Positions 54,119 to 63,022 of a stretch of 64,000 bases of DNA are shown one piece after another (within the stretch, counting starts at the first letter, position 1; each line of letters begins with the position of its first letter). The notes under the pieces are model-generated. The model worked only from the letters and a program-made list of their open reading frames with translations. It made no database searches and was not told where the DNA came from. A program made the translations under genes and the position numbers. This stretch comes from Bacteroidales bacterium (lineage in GTDB: Bacteria; Bacteroidota; Bacteroidia; Bacteroidales; UBA1715): assembly GCA_024409235.1 (NCBI GenBank), contig JAKSUA010000011.1, positions 1-64,000 of the forward strand, given 5' to 3'.

Positions 54119-54958
54119 TTTTTGAGAGAAAAAATGTTGCATCTCCAATAATGGCGAAGCCACTATTTTTTTAACCTGAAGTCCAACCTGATTCAAATTA
54201 TTCGACAACGTATCGGAGAACACTTGAGCAAGCGATCCTACAAATGCTATTGTATTTGTATCATACTCTCTTGCAATAGGTTCTGCATACACTGTTGCAA
54301 ATTCCTTATATGCATCACCTACAATTTTGTTCAACTCTTTATTGGAAATATTTTCAGAAAAGAATGGGACAAAACTCGCCAAGAAAGTATTCGGACGCGG
54401 TTGCTTATAAACCCTATCAAGTAACTCAGCAAGAGTTAAATTATATTTCTGCTGAAACAAGTCTATGAGTTCCTGACTCACACGTTTTTCAAATATTGCC
54501 TGAATTAATTTTCTACCTAAAACAGCCCCGCTTCCGGCATCACCAAAAATATATCCCAAAGAAGGCATTGGAGTTTCCAATTTTTCACCATTCCAATAAC
54601 CGATATTCATACCTGTTCCAAGAATTGCAACAATGCCACTGGAATTTCCATAACATGCAATTGCAGCTCCTACCAAATCAGAATCGACGCAAATCTTTGC
54701 TTTTATAAACAAGCTTTTTAAAGCATCCTTCACTATTTGCTGGGATTCAACTCTGCCACAACCTGAGCCATAAAAATAGATTTCTTTTATAGAGTCCTTA
54801 CACACTTCCTTCGGTAAATTACTGCTAAGTTCATCTATAATGTTTTCTTTTGTTACAAAGTATGGATTCATTCCAATCGTATTAAAACGAATAGATTTGT
54901 CTCCTTCCACACACACCCACGCAGTTTTTGTTGATCCGCTGTCAGCTATTAAAATCAT
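54101..54958 (-). CDS. BadF/BadG-family kinase, N-acetylglucosamine kinase-like
   Basis: The 285-residue protein belongs to the ASKHA ATPase superfamily. It has the phosphate-1 loop LIADSGSTKTAWV, the second-phosphate motif ILGTGMNIGYW and the family block GYIFGDAGSGAVLGRKLI. The closest functional group is N-acetylglucosamine or glucosamine kinases of the BadF type, probably used in amino-sugar salvage. That matches anmK later in the window, but the substrate is inferred. It overlaps the upstream DUF4286 gene by 4 bases. Confidence 0.82.
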   Translation of the reverse strand: MILIADSGSTKTAWVCVEGDKSIRFNTIGMNPYFVTKENIIDELSSNLPKEVCKDSIKEIYFYGSGCGRVESQQIVKDALKSLFIKAKICVDSDLVGAAIACYGNSSGIVAILGTGMNIGYWNGEKLETPMPSLGYIFGDAGSGAVLGRKLIQAIFEKRVSQELIDLFQQKYNLTLAELLDRVYKQPRPNTFLASFVPFFSENISNKELNKIVGDAYKEFATVYAEPIAREYDTNTIAFVGSLAQVFSDTLSNNLNQVGLQVKKIVASPLLEMQHFFSQKCKNYT

Positions 54959-55254
54959 AAAGAAGTAAGTACTGTTTTAAACATTCCAAACTGATTTGTA
55001 AACTTTGCATACAATGCAGTTTCAAAATCCTGTTGAAAACGGTTTTTGTATTGGTCAAAATTTTCCTGTGATTTAAAATGAATCTGCAGAGCAAAACATT
55101 CATCAGCACCTTGCTGAGCTTCCACCATAAACAAAAGTGAATCACTTACAAAAGGATATTTTTTCAATAATGGGATATATTCACTCTTCAACCATTCTAC
55201 GGCAGATTTTTGAATGGCATCAGCGAACGAAAGCGTAATATTCACAATAATCAT
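54955..55254 (-). CDS. DUF4286 small protein
   Basis: The 99-residue soluble protein matches the DUF4286 pattern: an N-terminal strand MIIVNITLSFADAI, the block SDSLLFMVEAQQGADECFAL and a C-terminal helical part. The fold may be ferredoxin-like. Function is unknown. It overlaps its neighbours by 4 bases on both sides (ATGA-type), so it is co-translated with the kinase and the membrane protein. Confidence 0.75.
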   Translation of the reverse strand: MIIVNITLSFADAIQKSAVEWLKSEYIPLLKKYPFVSDSLLFMVEAQQGADECFALQIHFKSQENFDQYKNRFQQDFETALYAKFTNQFGMFKTVLTSL

Positions 55255-55982
55255 AACTGCATATTTTGATTTGCTAAACTGTAATATAAAAGAATAAATG
55301 GCACCATTACAGTTTCACTCAACACCGTTAGTGCCGACGAAACCAATAAATTTGCCACAGTATTTCCTTCCGGTAATATCTGACCAAAGAACAGCGATGT
55401 TATTATAATTGCCGAATAACAAAGCAACACAACTGAAAAGCTCTGTTTCCAATTTGTTCTACAAAGATTTACACATCTTGACAAACTAATAAAAAAAGAC
55501 TGCTTAATATTTATTGCATCATATACAAAGATAGACAACGGAGCCATAAGCATGATGCCAGGAACAATAAAACAACACAATCCGAGGAACTGTACCATAA
55601 ACATGAACACTGTTGCAGATAAAGCAAAAAAAGCACTTTCCTTAAAATTCCTTTTAATGTACCCTATCTCATCCTGCTCTCCTGACATATACATATTTAC
55701 ATAAATACAGGTCAGAAAAATTCCGAAAAATTTTGCCATCAAAGAAAATAACAAAGCAATATGTATATGATAGATTTCAAAACTACCTAGATTTATCAAG
55801 GGATTTTCAAAATCCTCCTGTGTCAAAAGATAACCTCCGATTAAGGAAAATGGCAAAACAAAAACACCCAAGGTTATTACATAAGACTTGCCGAAAACAG
55901 ACTTTATAAAAGCCCAATAATCAGAAAAAATCTCTCTTGTAGTACGTGATTTATTAAAATCTATAAAAACTTCCTCTGCCAT
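55251..55982 (-). CDS. Polytopic membrane protein, unknown function
   Basis: The 243-residue protein has about six membrane helices after a soluble N-terminus of about 30 residues with FSDYWAFIKSVFGKSY. Conserved-looking features are the GLCCFIVPGIMLMAPLSIFV helix and FFISLSRCVNLCRTNW. The pattern resembles membrane proteins of the glycerophosphodiester phosphodiesterase membrane-domain type, but I would not assign that. It starts 3 bases after the HD-domain gene and overlaps DUF4286 by 4 bases. Confidence 0.7.
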   Translation of the reverse strand: MAEEVFIDFNKSRTTREIFSDYWAFIKSVFGKSYVITLGVFVLPFSLIGGYLLTQEDFENPLINLGSFEIYHIHIALLFSLMAKFFGIFLTCIYVNMYMSGEQDEIGYIKRNFKESAFFALSATVFMFMVQFLGLCCFIVPGIMLMAPLSIFVYDAINIKQSFFISLSRCVNLCRTNWKQSFSVVLLCYSAIIITSLFFGQILPEGNTVANLLVSSALTVLSETVMVPFILLYYSLANQNMQL

Positions 55983-55985
55983 ATA

Positions 55986-56597
55986 CTACAAACTTTCAGG
56001 CTTTCTTGTTTCTTCCAAAATTCCCGAAGCTAAACAATCAGAAGCTTGAAGAATCGAACATAAAGGACTAAGATTTTTTGCTGTAGAATAACAGCTCTGG
56101 AGTTCATGACTCTGCATAGGCAAATCCCACGCAGACATATGCCAACGAATAGCCATTATTTCATCAGGTGTAAGCTTTAAGCCTATCATCAGCAACATTA
56201 TGACCGATTTCTCGCCATGTCCAAGTGGAAATTTAGAGTAATCTACCGTATAACCTTTATATTTTTCCCAGTTACCAGCAGCTCCTTTACGACTTTTTAT
56301 TTCCTCTTTATAAATATTTGCTTTGCACACATCATGTAACAAAGTTGCAATTATTACATTTTCTTCCGTCAATTTTAAAGCAGTTTCCGGTTTTTGTGCA
56401 ATAACCACATCCCGCAGTTTTAAACCTAATTGACAACAATTCAGGGAATGTTCCGCCAAACCACCTTCATAATTTCCATGAAAGTTTGTTGACGCAGGTG
56501 CAGTAAAGAAATCTGATTTACTTTCCAGAAAATCAATTACATTTTCCATTCCCTCTCTCTTAGTTGACCGAAGTAACTCTATAATTTTATTTTTCAT
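55986..56597 (-). CDS. HD-domain hydrolase
   Basis: The 203-residue protein has HD-domain metal motifs in order: GLAEHSLNCCQLGL (His), TLLHDVCKANIYKEE (HD pair) and a distal WHMSAWDLP. Such proteins hydrolyse nucleotides or tRNA ends. The substrate here is not known. I chose the ATG at 56597 because a minus-strand TATGTTTG -7 box (56624-56617) lies 19 bases upstream. An ATG at 56627 would be inside that promoter. It heads the operon that continues to the GlcNAc-kinase-like gene. Confidence 0.83.
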   Translation of the reverse strand: MKNKIIELLRSTKREGMENVIDFLESKSDFFTAPASTNFHGNYEGGLAEHSLNCCQLGLKLRDVVIAQKPETALKLTEENVIIATLLHDVCKANIYKEEIKSRKGAAGNWEKYKGYTVDYSKFPLGHGEKSVIMLLMIGLKLTPDEIMAIRWHMSAWDLPMQSHELQSCYSTAKNLSPLCSILQASDCLASGILEETRKPESL

Positions 56598-56616
56598 ACA
56601 AAATTGTTTTTCTCTA

Positions 56617-56624
56617 CAAACATA
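56617..56624 (-). promoter_or_regulatory. -7 box of the HD/kinase operon
   Basis: TATGTTTG on the minus strand matches TAnnTTTG and lies 19 bases from the preferred start at 56597. It excludes the longer start at 56627. Confidence 0.55.
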
Positions 56625-56686
56625 CAAAAATTAGCAACTACAAAACATCCTTATTCCAATTCAAAAACACAAATATTTTTCTTTAT

Positions 56687-56719
56687 TCTGGTTCAAGAAA
56701 AATGAAAATACTACCTTTG
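56687..56719 (+). promoter_or_regulatory. Promoter of the DJ-1 family gene
   Basis: TCTG (56687-56690) is followed after 21 bases by TACCTTTG (56712-56719), close to TTTG-N19-21-TAnnTTTG. The start codon at 56735 is 15 bases downstream. Confidence 0.5.
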
Positions 56720-56734
56720 AATAAATTTAAAACT

Positions 56735-57283
56735 ATGGCATCAAAAGTATATATATTTCTAGCTGATGGCTTCGAAGAAATGGAAGCATTAGTTCCGTTC
56801 GACGTTTTGAAACGAGCTGGTTTTGAGGTAGAAACTGTTTCAATAACCAATAACCTTAACGTTATTGCAACTCATGATCTTCGTGTTTCATGCGATACAA
56901 CCATTGATAAAATTGACATTGAATCTGCAGAACTTTTAATTCTCCCTGGAGGTATGCCAGGAGCAAGTAATTTAGCTTCAAGTAACACTCTTGCAGAAAT
57001 GCTAAAGAAACATAACGAAAAAGGGAAATGGCTTGCTGCAATTTGTGCTGCACCATACGTTTTGGGAGAACTTGGTATATTGCAAGGGAAAAAAGCAACT
57101 TGCTTCCCTGGCTATGAAAAACACCTTATTGGCGCAGAACATTTGAATCAGTCTGTAGTTGTCTCACAAAATGTAATAACAGGAAACGGCGCCGGTGCAG
57201 CAGTTACATTCGCTTTTTCTATTGTTGAGCAATTAAGAAGTAAACGTGTAGCAGACTTCTTAGCCGAAAAAATGATGTTTTAA
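56735..57283 (+). CDS. DJ-1/PfpI family protein
   Basis: The 182-residue protein has the DJ-1 fold, with the nucleophile elbow AAICAAP (Cys104) and the paired glutamate in LADGFEEMEAL (Glu15). Family members act as glyoxalases, deglycases or thiamine-biosynthesis chaperones; it is closest to the DJ-1/ThiJ group by length and motif. I chose the ATG at 56735. A longer start at 56702 would precede the -7 box and add 11 residues unlike the family. It stands alone between two divergent or convergent minus-strand genes. Confidence 0.88.
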   Translation: MASKVYIFLADGFEEMEALVPFDVLKRAGFEVETVSITNNLNVIATHDLRVSCDTTIDKIDIESAELLILPGGMPGASNLASSNTLAEMLKKHNEKGKWLAAICAAPYVLGELGILQGKKATCFPGYEKHLIGAEHLNQSVVVSQNVITGNGAGAAVTFAFSIVEQLRSKRVADFLAEKMMF

Positions 57284-57302
57284 ATAACATATAGAAGCAG
57301 AA

Positions 57303-58556
57303 TTATTTCATCAAGCGTTTGACACATAATTCTGCTTCTTTCACAATATCTTCCTCGCCATCAACATGACGATTACGCATAACAAATTTTCCATTACAAA
57401 TAACGGAATCAATTGCGGTTGAATTTGCTCCATAAATCCAGTTACTTACAATGCTATTATTTGGACAAAGTCTTTCGTTTTTCATATCCAATAAAATGCA
57501 ATCAGCAAGAAAACCCTCTTCTATCCTTCCCGCATCATTCCATCCAAAAGCACGAGCCCCACAAACAGTTGCAGTTTCTAAAATTTCTTGTTGAGAAATA
57601 CTATTAGTTCCACTATAAACATTTGAAATCAATGCAAACATCTTCATTTCTTCTTGCATATCAAGATTATTATTTGAAGAAGCTCCATCAGTTCCTAATG
57701 CAATAGGAATTTTTGCTTTTCGCATACCAATAACATCAGGAATTCCACTTTGTAATTTTAAATTTGAACATGGATTTATTACTGCCGTAGCACCAGCATC
57801 AGCAAATAGTTTTCTGTCACTTTCAGTAAAATGAACACAATGTGCAGCAACAAAATCAGTATCAAATGCCCCATATTTTTCCATTAATTCTACAGGGCTA
57901 CAATGATATTCATTTAAACAATCTTGCACCTCTTTCTCTGTCTCCGACAAATGAGTATGCAACACATAATTTTCAGATTTTGCAATTTCTACAGAACGAC
58001 GAAATGTTGCTTCTGAATTTGTATAAATCGCATGTGGCATTACCGAAAGTTTTACTCGTTCAGATTCACCTGTATGAGCCTTTAAGAAATTAAAATGCTC
58101 CTCAAGTAAATCAGGAGGAGTTAACATATCAGCAATTGTAATTCCAATTGTAGCACGAATCCCCATCTCTTCGACAACCTTCATTGTTGCCTCACGAAAA
58201 TAATACATATCAGAGAAAAAAACTGTCCCTGATTTTATCATTTCTAAGACAGCTAATCGTGATCCAACTTCAACAATTCTATCGTTTAATTTTGCCTCAA
58301 TTGGCCAAATATATTTTGTAAGCCATTCATGTAGAGGCTTGTCATCAGCATAGCCACGAAACAAAGTCATTGCTGAATGACAATGAGCATTATAAAAAGC
58401 TGGCATTATTGCAAAGTCACTACAATCGATTTCTTCAACATTTTCAAACGAAATCTTTTGTTCTGACTTTACAATCTTTTCAAATCGATTGCCTTTTATC
58501 AAAACATCATATTTTTCATTATTATGAAAAACTGATTTTAGAAGTAGAGATTTCAT
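57303..58556 (-). CDS. mtaD: Amidohydrolase, methylthioadenosine/S-adenosylhomocysteine deaminase-like
   Basis: The 417-residue protein belongs to the TRZ/ATZ amidohydrolase group. It has the metal motif AHCHSAMTLFRG, the substrate-loop VMPHAIYTNS, HTHLSETEKEV, AAHCVHF and LGTDGASSNNNLDM, which includes the last metal Asp. These match MTA/SAH deaminases, which convert methylthioadenosine or S-adenosylhomocysteine to the inosine forms in sulfur-nucleoside recycling. Guanine deaminase-like activity is less likely. It follows a small outer-membrane protein gene by 8 bases on the minus strand. Confidence 0.85.
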   Translation of the reverse strand: MKSLLLKSVFHNNEKYDVLIKGNRFEKIVKSEQKISFENVEEIDCSDFAIMPAFYNAHCHSAMTLFRGYADDKPLHEWLTKYIWPIEAKLNDRIVEVGSRLAVLEMIKSGTVFFSDMYYFREATMKVVEEMGIRATIGITIADMLTPPDLLEEHFNFLKAHTGESERVKLSVMPHAIYTNSEATFRRSVEIAKSENYVLHTHLSETEKEVQDCLNEYHCSPVELMEKYGAFDTDFVAAHCVHFTESDRKLFADAGATAVINPCSNLKLQSGIPDVIGMRKAKIPIALGTDGASSNNNLDMQEEMKMFALISNVYSGTNSISQQEILETATVCGARAFGWNDAGRIEEGFLADCILLDMKNERLCPNNSIVSNWIYGANSTAIDSVICNGKFVMRNRHVDGEEDIVKEAELCVKRLMK

Positions 58557-58564
58557 TGCTTTTG

Positions 58565-59122
58565 CTAAAAATTAGTTCCCAACGACATACCGACACACGT
58601 CTTTGTATTCAAAAAATGGTAAGGCGATTGAACCGAAAAATTTGCTGCGCCATACAACCACGATCCTAACGGAACCTTTACTCTGACACCTATTTCCATA
58701 ATAGGATAAATATGTTCTTTTGTAAATTCTATTAATAACGGGTTCAAATATGGCGTAAAAATAATCTCATCGCTCATCGGAACATTATAAGAAACTCCTT
58801 CTGGGATAAAACACAACAACAAACCTATGGCAGGAATATCTGAATCGGTATATTCTAGAGCTGCCATTGCTAAAAGTCCCGTTACTGCACCAACAGGACA
58901 TTGAAACAGAAAGTCATGATTAGTTTCACGACCAAAACGCAAACTATAATTTAAGCCAAGACTTCTGCTTTTTGGAATCCACTCAAAATGCACTCCAGTT
59001 GTATAAGAAATTTCCGAACGAATATTAGTACCAACTTGTCCGAATCCAGACAGTTCAAAAGAGCTCTGAGAAAATCCGACTAACGGAAGTATCAATATTA
59101 CAATTAAAAACAACTTTTTCAT
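58565..59122 (-). CDS. Predicted outer-membrane beta-barrel protein
   Basis: The 185-residue protein has a signal peptide (LFLIVILILPLVGFSQ) and strands typical of small outer-membrane barrels (FELSGFGQVGTNIRSEI, SLGLNYSLRFG), ending TKTCVGMSLGTNF. I do not recognise a family. It lies between cca and the amidohydrolase gene with short gaps (5 and 8 bases), so it is probably co-transcribed. The grouping gives no clear functional link. Confidence 0.7.
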   Translation of the reverse strand: MKKLFLIVILILPLVGFSQSSFELSGFGQVGTNIRSEISYTTGVHFEWIPKSRSLGLNYSLRFGRETNHDFLFQCPVGAVTGLLAMAALEYTDSDIPAIGLLLCFIPEGVSYNVPMSDEIIFTPYLNPLLIEFTKEHIYPIMEIGVRVKVPLGSWLYGAANFSVQSPYHFLNTKTCVGMSLGTNF

Positions 59123-59127
59123 GACAT

Positions 59128-60537
59128 TTATATATTAGCAGTCAATCCAAGTTCTTTGCCCTTTTGCAACATAAAAGCAAAAGCTTCTTCATGATTATTA
59201 CCTATCACACCATCAAGAATTGCCTCACGGATTGCAAGCTTGATTTCGCCGACTTCGCGCGAAGGCTGAATATTAAAAGTAGCAATAATTTCCTCACCTG
59301 TAATTGGTGGTTGCCAATTACGTAAAGCATCCTTCTCCTCTACCTGTTTTAATTTCTCACGAACTAGCTGAAAATTGTCAAGAAACTTTTTTACCTTCAT
59401 CTCATTCTTTGAAGTAATATCCGCTTCACACAATATCATAAGGTCGTCAATATCGTCACCTGCATCAAACAAAAGTCTTCTCACAGCTGAATCACTTACC
59501 TCATCATCGACCAAAGCAATCGGACGAAGGTGCAAAGAAACAAGTTTCTGAACGTATTTCATTTTTTCATTCATCGGCAACTTCAAACGACGAAAAACAT
59601 CTACCACCATACGTCCGCCTACTACATCATGTCCGTAAAAAGTCCATCCAATTCCTTCGACATATTTTTTCGTACGAGGTTTTGCAATATCATGAAGCAA
59701 AGCAGTCCATCGCAGCCATAAATTGTCGCTATGTTTTGCCACATTATCAAGAACTTCCAAAGTATGAAGAAAATTATCCTTGTGACCACATCCATTAACA
59801 TACTCAACACCTTTCAACTTTGTCAGTTCCGGGAAAATCAATTCTAACAAACCTGCTTTGTCAAGAAGCATAATACCCTTTGACGGTACCGCAGTCATTA
59901 GAATCTTGTTGAATTCATCCATATTGCGCTCCATAGACACAATGGAAATTCTTTCACGCATACGACGTATTCCTTCAAAGGTTTTCTCCTCTATTGTAAA
60001 ATTTAACTGAGATGCAAAACGAACAGCACGCATCATGCGAAGTGGATCATCGGAAAAAGTAATGTCTGGATCAAGCGGCGTGCGGATGATTTTGTCATTC
60101 ATATCCTGCAACCCATTGAACGGATCCAACAATTCCGCAAAATTTTCCTTATTTAAAGAAAGAGCCAAGGCATTTATAGTAAAATCCCTCCGGTTCTGGT
60201 CTTCCTGCAATGTTCCAGCTTCTACATGGGGCTTACGTGAATCATGTGAATATGATTCTTTTCTTGCACCAACAAATTCATAATCAAAATTTTTATAACG
60301 GAACATTGCCGTACCAAAATTTTTGAATACAGAAACTGTCAACTTTGGTGAAATAGCATGAGCAGTTTTTTCGGCAAGTGAGATTCCATTTCCCAACGTC
60401 ACAATATCAACATCACTATTTGGGCGACGAAGAAAAATATCACGTACAAAACCTCCTATTACAAATGCTTTAACACCTTCTGCATCTGCAATCTCGGAAA
60501 TTTTTTTTAATACAAAATCGTCAAGAAACTCTTCCAT
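59128..60537 (-). CDS. cca: CCA tRNA nucleotidyltransferase / poly(A) polymerase family
   Basis: The enzyme adds or repairs the CCA end of tRNAs. The 469-residue protein has the class II nucleotidyltransferase motif VIGGFVRDIFLRRPNSDVDIV (first 20 residues shown in part), with the two catalytic Asp. The nucleotide-selecting block EDQNRRDFTINALAL follows, then a C-terminal HD domain (HDIAKPRTKKY). The window contains a tRNA-Leu without an encoded CCA, which would need this activity. A minus-strand TATCTTTG (60562-60555) lies 17 bases upstream of the start. Confidence 0.9.
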   Translation of the reverse strand: MEEFLDDFVLKKISEIADAEGVKAFVIGGFVRDIFLRRPNSDVDIVTLGNGISLAEKTAHAISPKLTVSVFKNFGTAMFRYKNFDYEFVGARKESYSHDSRKPHVEAGTLQEDQNRRDFTINALALSLNKENFAELLDPFNGLQDMNDKIIRTPLDPDITFSDDPLRMMRAVRFASQLNFTIEEKTFEGIRRMRERISIVSMERNMDEFNKILMTAVPSKGIMLLDKAGLLELIFPELTKLKGVEYVNGCGHKDNFLHTLEVLDNVAKHSDNLWLRWTALLHDIAKPRTKKYVEGIGWTFYGHDVVGGRMVVDVFRRLKLPMNEKMKYVQKLVSLHLRPIALVDDEVSDSAVRRLLFDAGDDIDDLMILCEADITSKNEMKVKKFLDNFQLVREKLKQVEEKDALRNWQPPITGEEIIATFNIQPSREVGEIKLAIREAILDGVIGNNHEEAFAFMLQKGKELGLTANI

Positions 60538-60554
60538 AACCTATTTGACATTTG

Positions 60555-60562
60555 CAAAGATA
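60555..60562 (-). promoter_or_regulatory. -7 box of the cca gene
   Basis: TATCTTTG on the minus strand matches TAnnTTTG, 17 bases upstream of the cca start. No -33 TTTG is found at the usual spacing. Confidence 0.5.
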
Positions 60563-60630
60563 CAAGAACATTCAAAGTTTCATTCTATCAATTAAAAATT
60601 TTGTTTTCTTTGTTCTGTCAAATATCTGCA

Positions 60631-62793
60631 ATGAAAAAATATCTTAGTGTTGTAATTCTTACGATTTTCTGTAGTGTTGCTTCGCCAGCACAAAAACTTA
60701 CCCTAGACGACATCTACAAGTATTATGTATATTATCACAATTACTTTTTTGATGAATGCAACGTATATGGTAATTCCATTTACTATGGTCCGTATCGTAT
60801 TCCTTTTACTTCGGAAAATAATTTGTTCCCAGCAAATAAAATACAACAGATTCCTCAGGTTCCAAATTCGGTTGAGTTAAAAGTAAATAAACAAGAATCA
60901 ATTGCTATTTTCAGCAATGATTTAGCTGCATTACGTAGAAATTCAGCCATTGGATCATATCAATTTATTCAACTTAACAGCAGCGATACATGTGCAAAAC
61001 CTCTGATAAAAGACAATAACATCCAGCTAATTAATCCTATTTTTTCACCTGACGGAGAAAAACTTTGTTTTGTACACAACAACAATTTATGTTACACATC
61101 TTTTGATGGAAATTTAACATATATCACTACCGATGGAAAAGATGGTGAAAAAATAAACGGCTTACCAAATTTAGTCTATGAAGAAGAATTTTCCATGACA
61201 ACAGCGTATTGGTGGTCTCCTGACTCAAAAAAAATACTATTCCTTTCTTTTGACGAATCACACATCAAAGATAGACCATTATATCTCTATGATGCAGAAG
61301 AAACTGTTGATGCCCAACTTCAATTTCAAAAATACAGTTTTGCAGGTGAAAAAAATGCAGTGATTACTGCCTTTACCTATGATTTAGAGCATAATAAAAT
61401 TGAAGAAATTCCTGTTCCACAAGATGTTTTTGATGCAAGTTACATTCCTTCTGCCACATGGATTAACGAAAATGAACTTACACTTTCCTATTTAAACCGC
61501 AGGCAAAATCACGAACAGATTTATATTTTCAACATAAAAGACAAATCATTTAAGAAGATAACAGATAATCTGTCTGTTTACATTAACAAAAGTGAAATTT
61601 ACCCAATACCTAACGAACCAAACAGATTTCTACTTATTACCGACAATTACTACGATAATAAATACATTTATATCTGGAATGGAACAGAACGAGAGAAAGA
61701 TTTCTGGGGCCCGATAACTGATTTTTACGGTTACTTCAGCGAAGATTCCACAATTCGTTTCCAAACTCAAGGAAATACACTACGCGATAGAAATATCGTT
61801 TCTCTAAATATTTATACAAAAGTTTCCACAATTCTATCCGAAACAACAGGATGGAACGAAGCAAAATTTTCTTCCAACGGGCAACATTTCTTGCTGAATC
61901 ACAATGAAATTAACATAAAAGAAAATTCTGAATACACTTGCTCAATGAAGATTGACCATGGAAAAGTTGACACTTTGTGGACCCGCTATGAAAACTCCAC
62001 AATTCATAATTTTTCTTATTCTGATTTTCAGTTAGCACCAATCGAGTGGATTTCTATTCCTTCAGAAAATCTAACCCTCAATGCTTACATTATAAAACCA
62101 AAACTTAAGAAAAAGCAGAAATGCCCTGTTTACGTTACCGTATATGGTGGCCCAACAGAACAAATTGTTGTTAATGCATATAACTACGAAACTTTTTGGT
62201 TTCAATATCTTGTTCAACAAGGATATGCTGTGGTTGTAGTTGACCCACGAAGTTCCACAGGAAGAGGTACCAATTTTGAAAAACAAGTTTACGGAAAACT
62301 TGGAACTATGCAGGCCAAAGATATGCATCATGTGGCAAATTATCTAAAAAGCCTTCCTTATGTTGACGGAAATAATTTAGCAATAGAAGGATGGAGTTTT
62401 GGCGGCTACCTTTCATTACTAACTGCCACAAAATATCCCGATGACTACAAAGCTGTTATAGCCATTGCTCCTGTTGCAGACTGGCGCATGTACGACAATA
62501 TATATTCCGAAAAATACATGGGACTGCCGGAGGAAAATACTGAAGGATATGAAAACAGCAACGTTCTTACTAACATAAAGAATCTTCAGGCCAGCGTATT
62601 AATTGCATACGGTACTGCTGATGACAACGTAAGAAACTGCAATGAAATGGCAATTATCAGAGAATGCATTAACAATGAGAAGGATGTACGGACACTTTTA
62701 TTTCCGGGAGACAACCACAATTTAGCAGGCTATCATTCACGTATTTTTTTAATCCGCAATATGTTTAAATTCCTTGAAGAGAATTTAAAGTAG
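60631..62793 (+). CDS. Dipeptidyl peptidase IV-like protease (S9 family)
   Basis: The 720-residue protein has a signal peptide (LSVVILTIFCSVASPAQ), an N-terminal beta-propeller (about residues 45-470) and a C-terminal alpha/beta hydrolase domain. The nucleophile elbow is GWSFGGY with Ser589, followed by GTADDN for the acid and DNHN for the His. The propeller carries YEEEF, the glutamate pair that binds the substrate N-terminus in DPP IV. It should cleave Xaa-Pro or Xaa-Ala dipeptides outside the cytoplasm. I chose the ATG at 60631 because a TTG at 60601 adds 10 residues before the signal peptide. Confidence 0.9.
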   Translation: MKKYLSVVILTIFCSVASPAQKLTLDDIYKYYVYYHNYFFDECNVYGNSIYYGPYRIPFTSENNLFPANKIQQIPQVPNSVELKVNKQESIAIFSNDLAALRRNSAIGSYQFIQLNSSDTCAKPLIKDNNIQLINPIFSPDGEKLCFVHNNNLCYTSFDGNLTYITTDGKDGEKINGLPNLVYEEEFSMTTAYWWSPDSKKILFLSFDESHIKDRPLYLYDAEETVDAQLQFQKYSFAGEKNAVITAFTYDLEHNKIEEIPVPQDVFDASYIPSATWINENELTLSYLNRRQNHEQIYIFNIKDKSFKKITDNLSVYINKSEIYPIPNEPNRFLLITDNYYDNKYIYIWNGTEREKDFWGPITDFYGYFSEDSTIRFQTQGNTLRDRNIVSLNIYTKVSTILSETTGWNEAKFSSNGQHFLLNHNEINIKENSEYTCSMKIDHGKVDTLWTRYENSTIHNFSYSDFQLAPIEWISIPSENLTLNAYIIKPKLKKKQKCPVYVTVYGGPTEQIVVNAYNYETFWFQYLVQQGYAVVVVDPRSSTGRGTNFEKQVYGKLGTMQAKDMHHVANYLKSLPYVDGNNLAIEGWSFGGYLSLLTATKYPDDYKAVIAIAPVADWRMYDNIYSEKYMGLPEENTEGYENSNVLTNIKNLQASVLIAYGTADDNVRNCNEMAIIRECINNEKDVRTLLFPGDNHNLAGYHSRIFLIRNMFKFLEENLK

Positions 62794-62836
62794 TTTTTTG
62801 CACCATAGAAAAAAAGATTATTTTTGTGCATCAGTT

Positions 62837-62920
62837 GCTCAAATGTTGGAATTGGTAGACAAGCATGTTTCAGGAGCATGTGCCTTTACGGGCATACGGG
62901 TTCGACTCCCGTTTTGAGCA
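62837..62920 (+). tRNA. tRNA-Leu (CAG)
   Basis: The 84-base tRNA has a 7-bp acceptor stem (GCTCAAA with TTTGAGC), a T arm with GGTTCGACTCC, a long variable arm and the anticodon loop TTCAGGA. The anticodon is CAG, reading CUG. The 3' CCA is not encoded. A second tRNA-Leu follows 5 bases later. Confidence 0.9.
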
Positions 62921-62925
62921 CTTTA

Positions 62926-63012
62926 GCCCATGTGTTGGAATTGGTAGACAAGCATGTTTGAGGGGCATGTGGCCATTAGGCTGTACGGGTTCAAGTCCCG
63001 TCGTGGGCACCA
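62926..63012 (+). tRNA. tRNA-Leu (GAG)
   Basis: The tRNA body is 62926-63009, with acceptor stem GCCCATG pairing with CGTGGGC, a T arm with GGTTCAAGTCC, a long variable arm and the anticodon loop TTGAGGG. The anticodon is GAG, reading CUC and CUU. The bases after the discriminator A read CCA (63010-63012), so the tail may be encoded, or this may be chance. Confidence 0.9.
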
Positions 63013-63022
63013 AACTTTTCTC

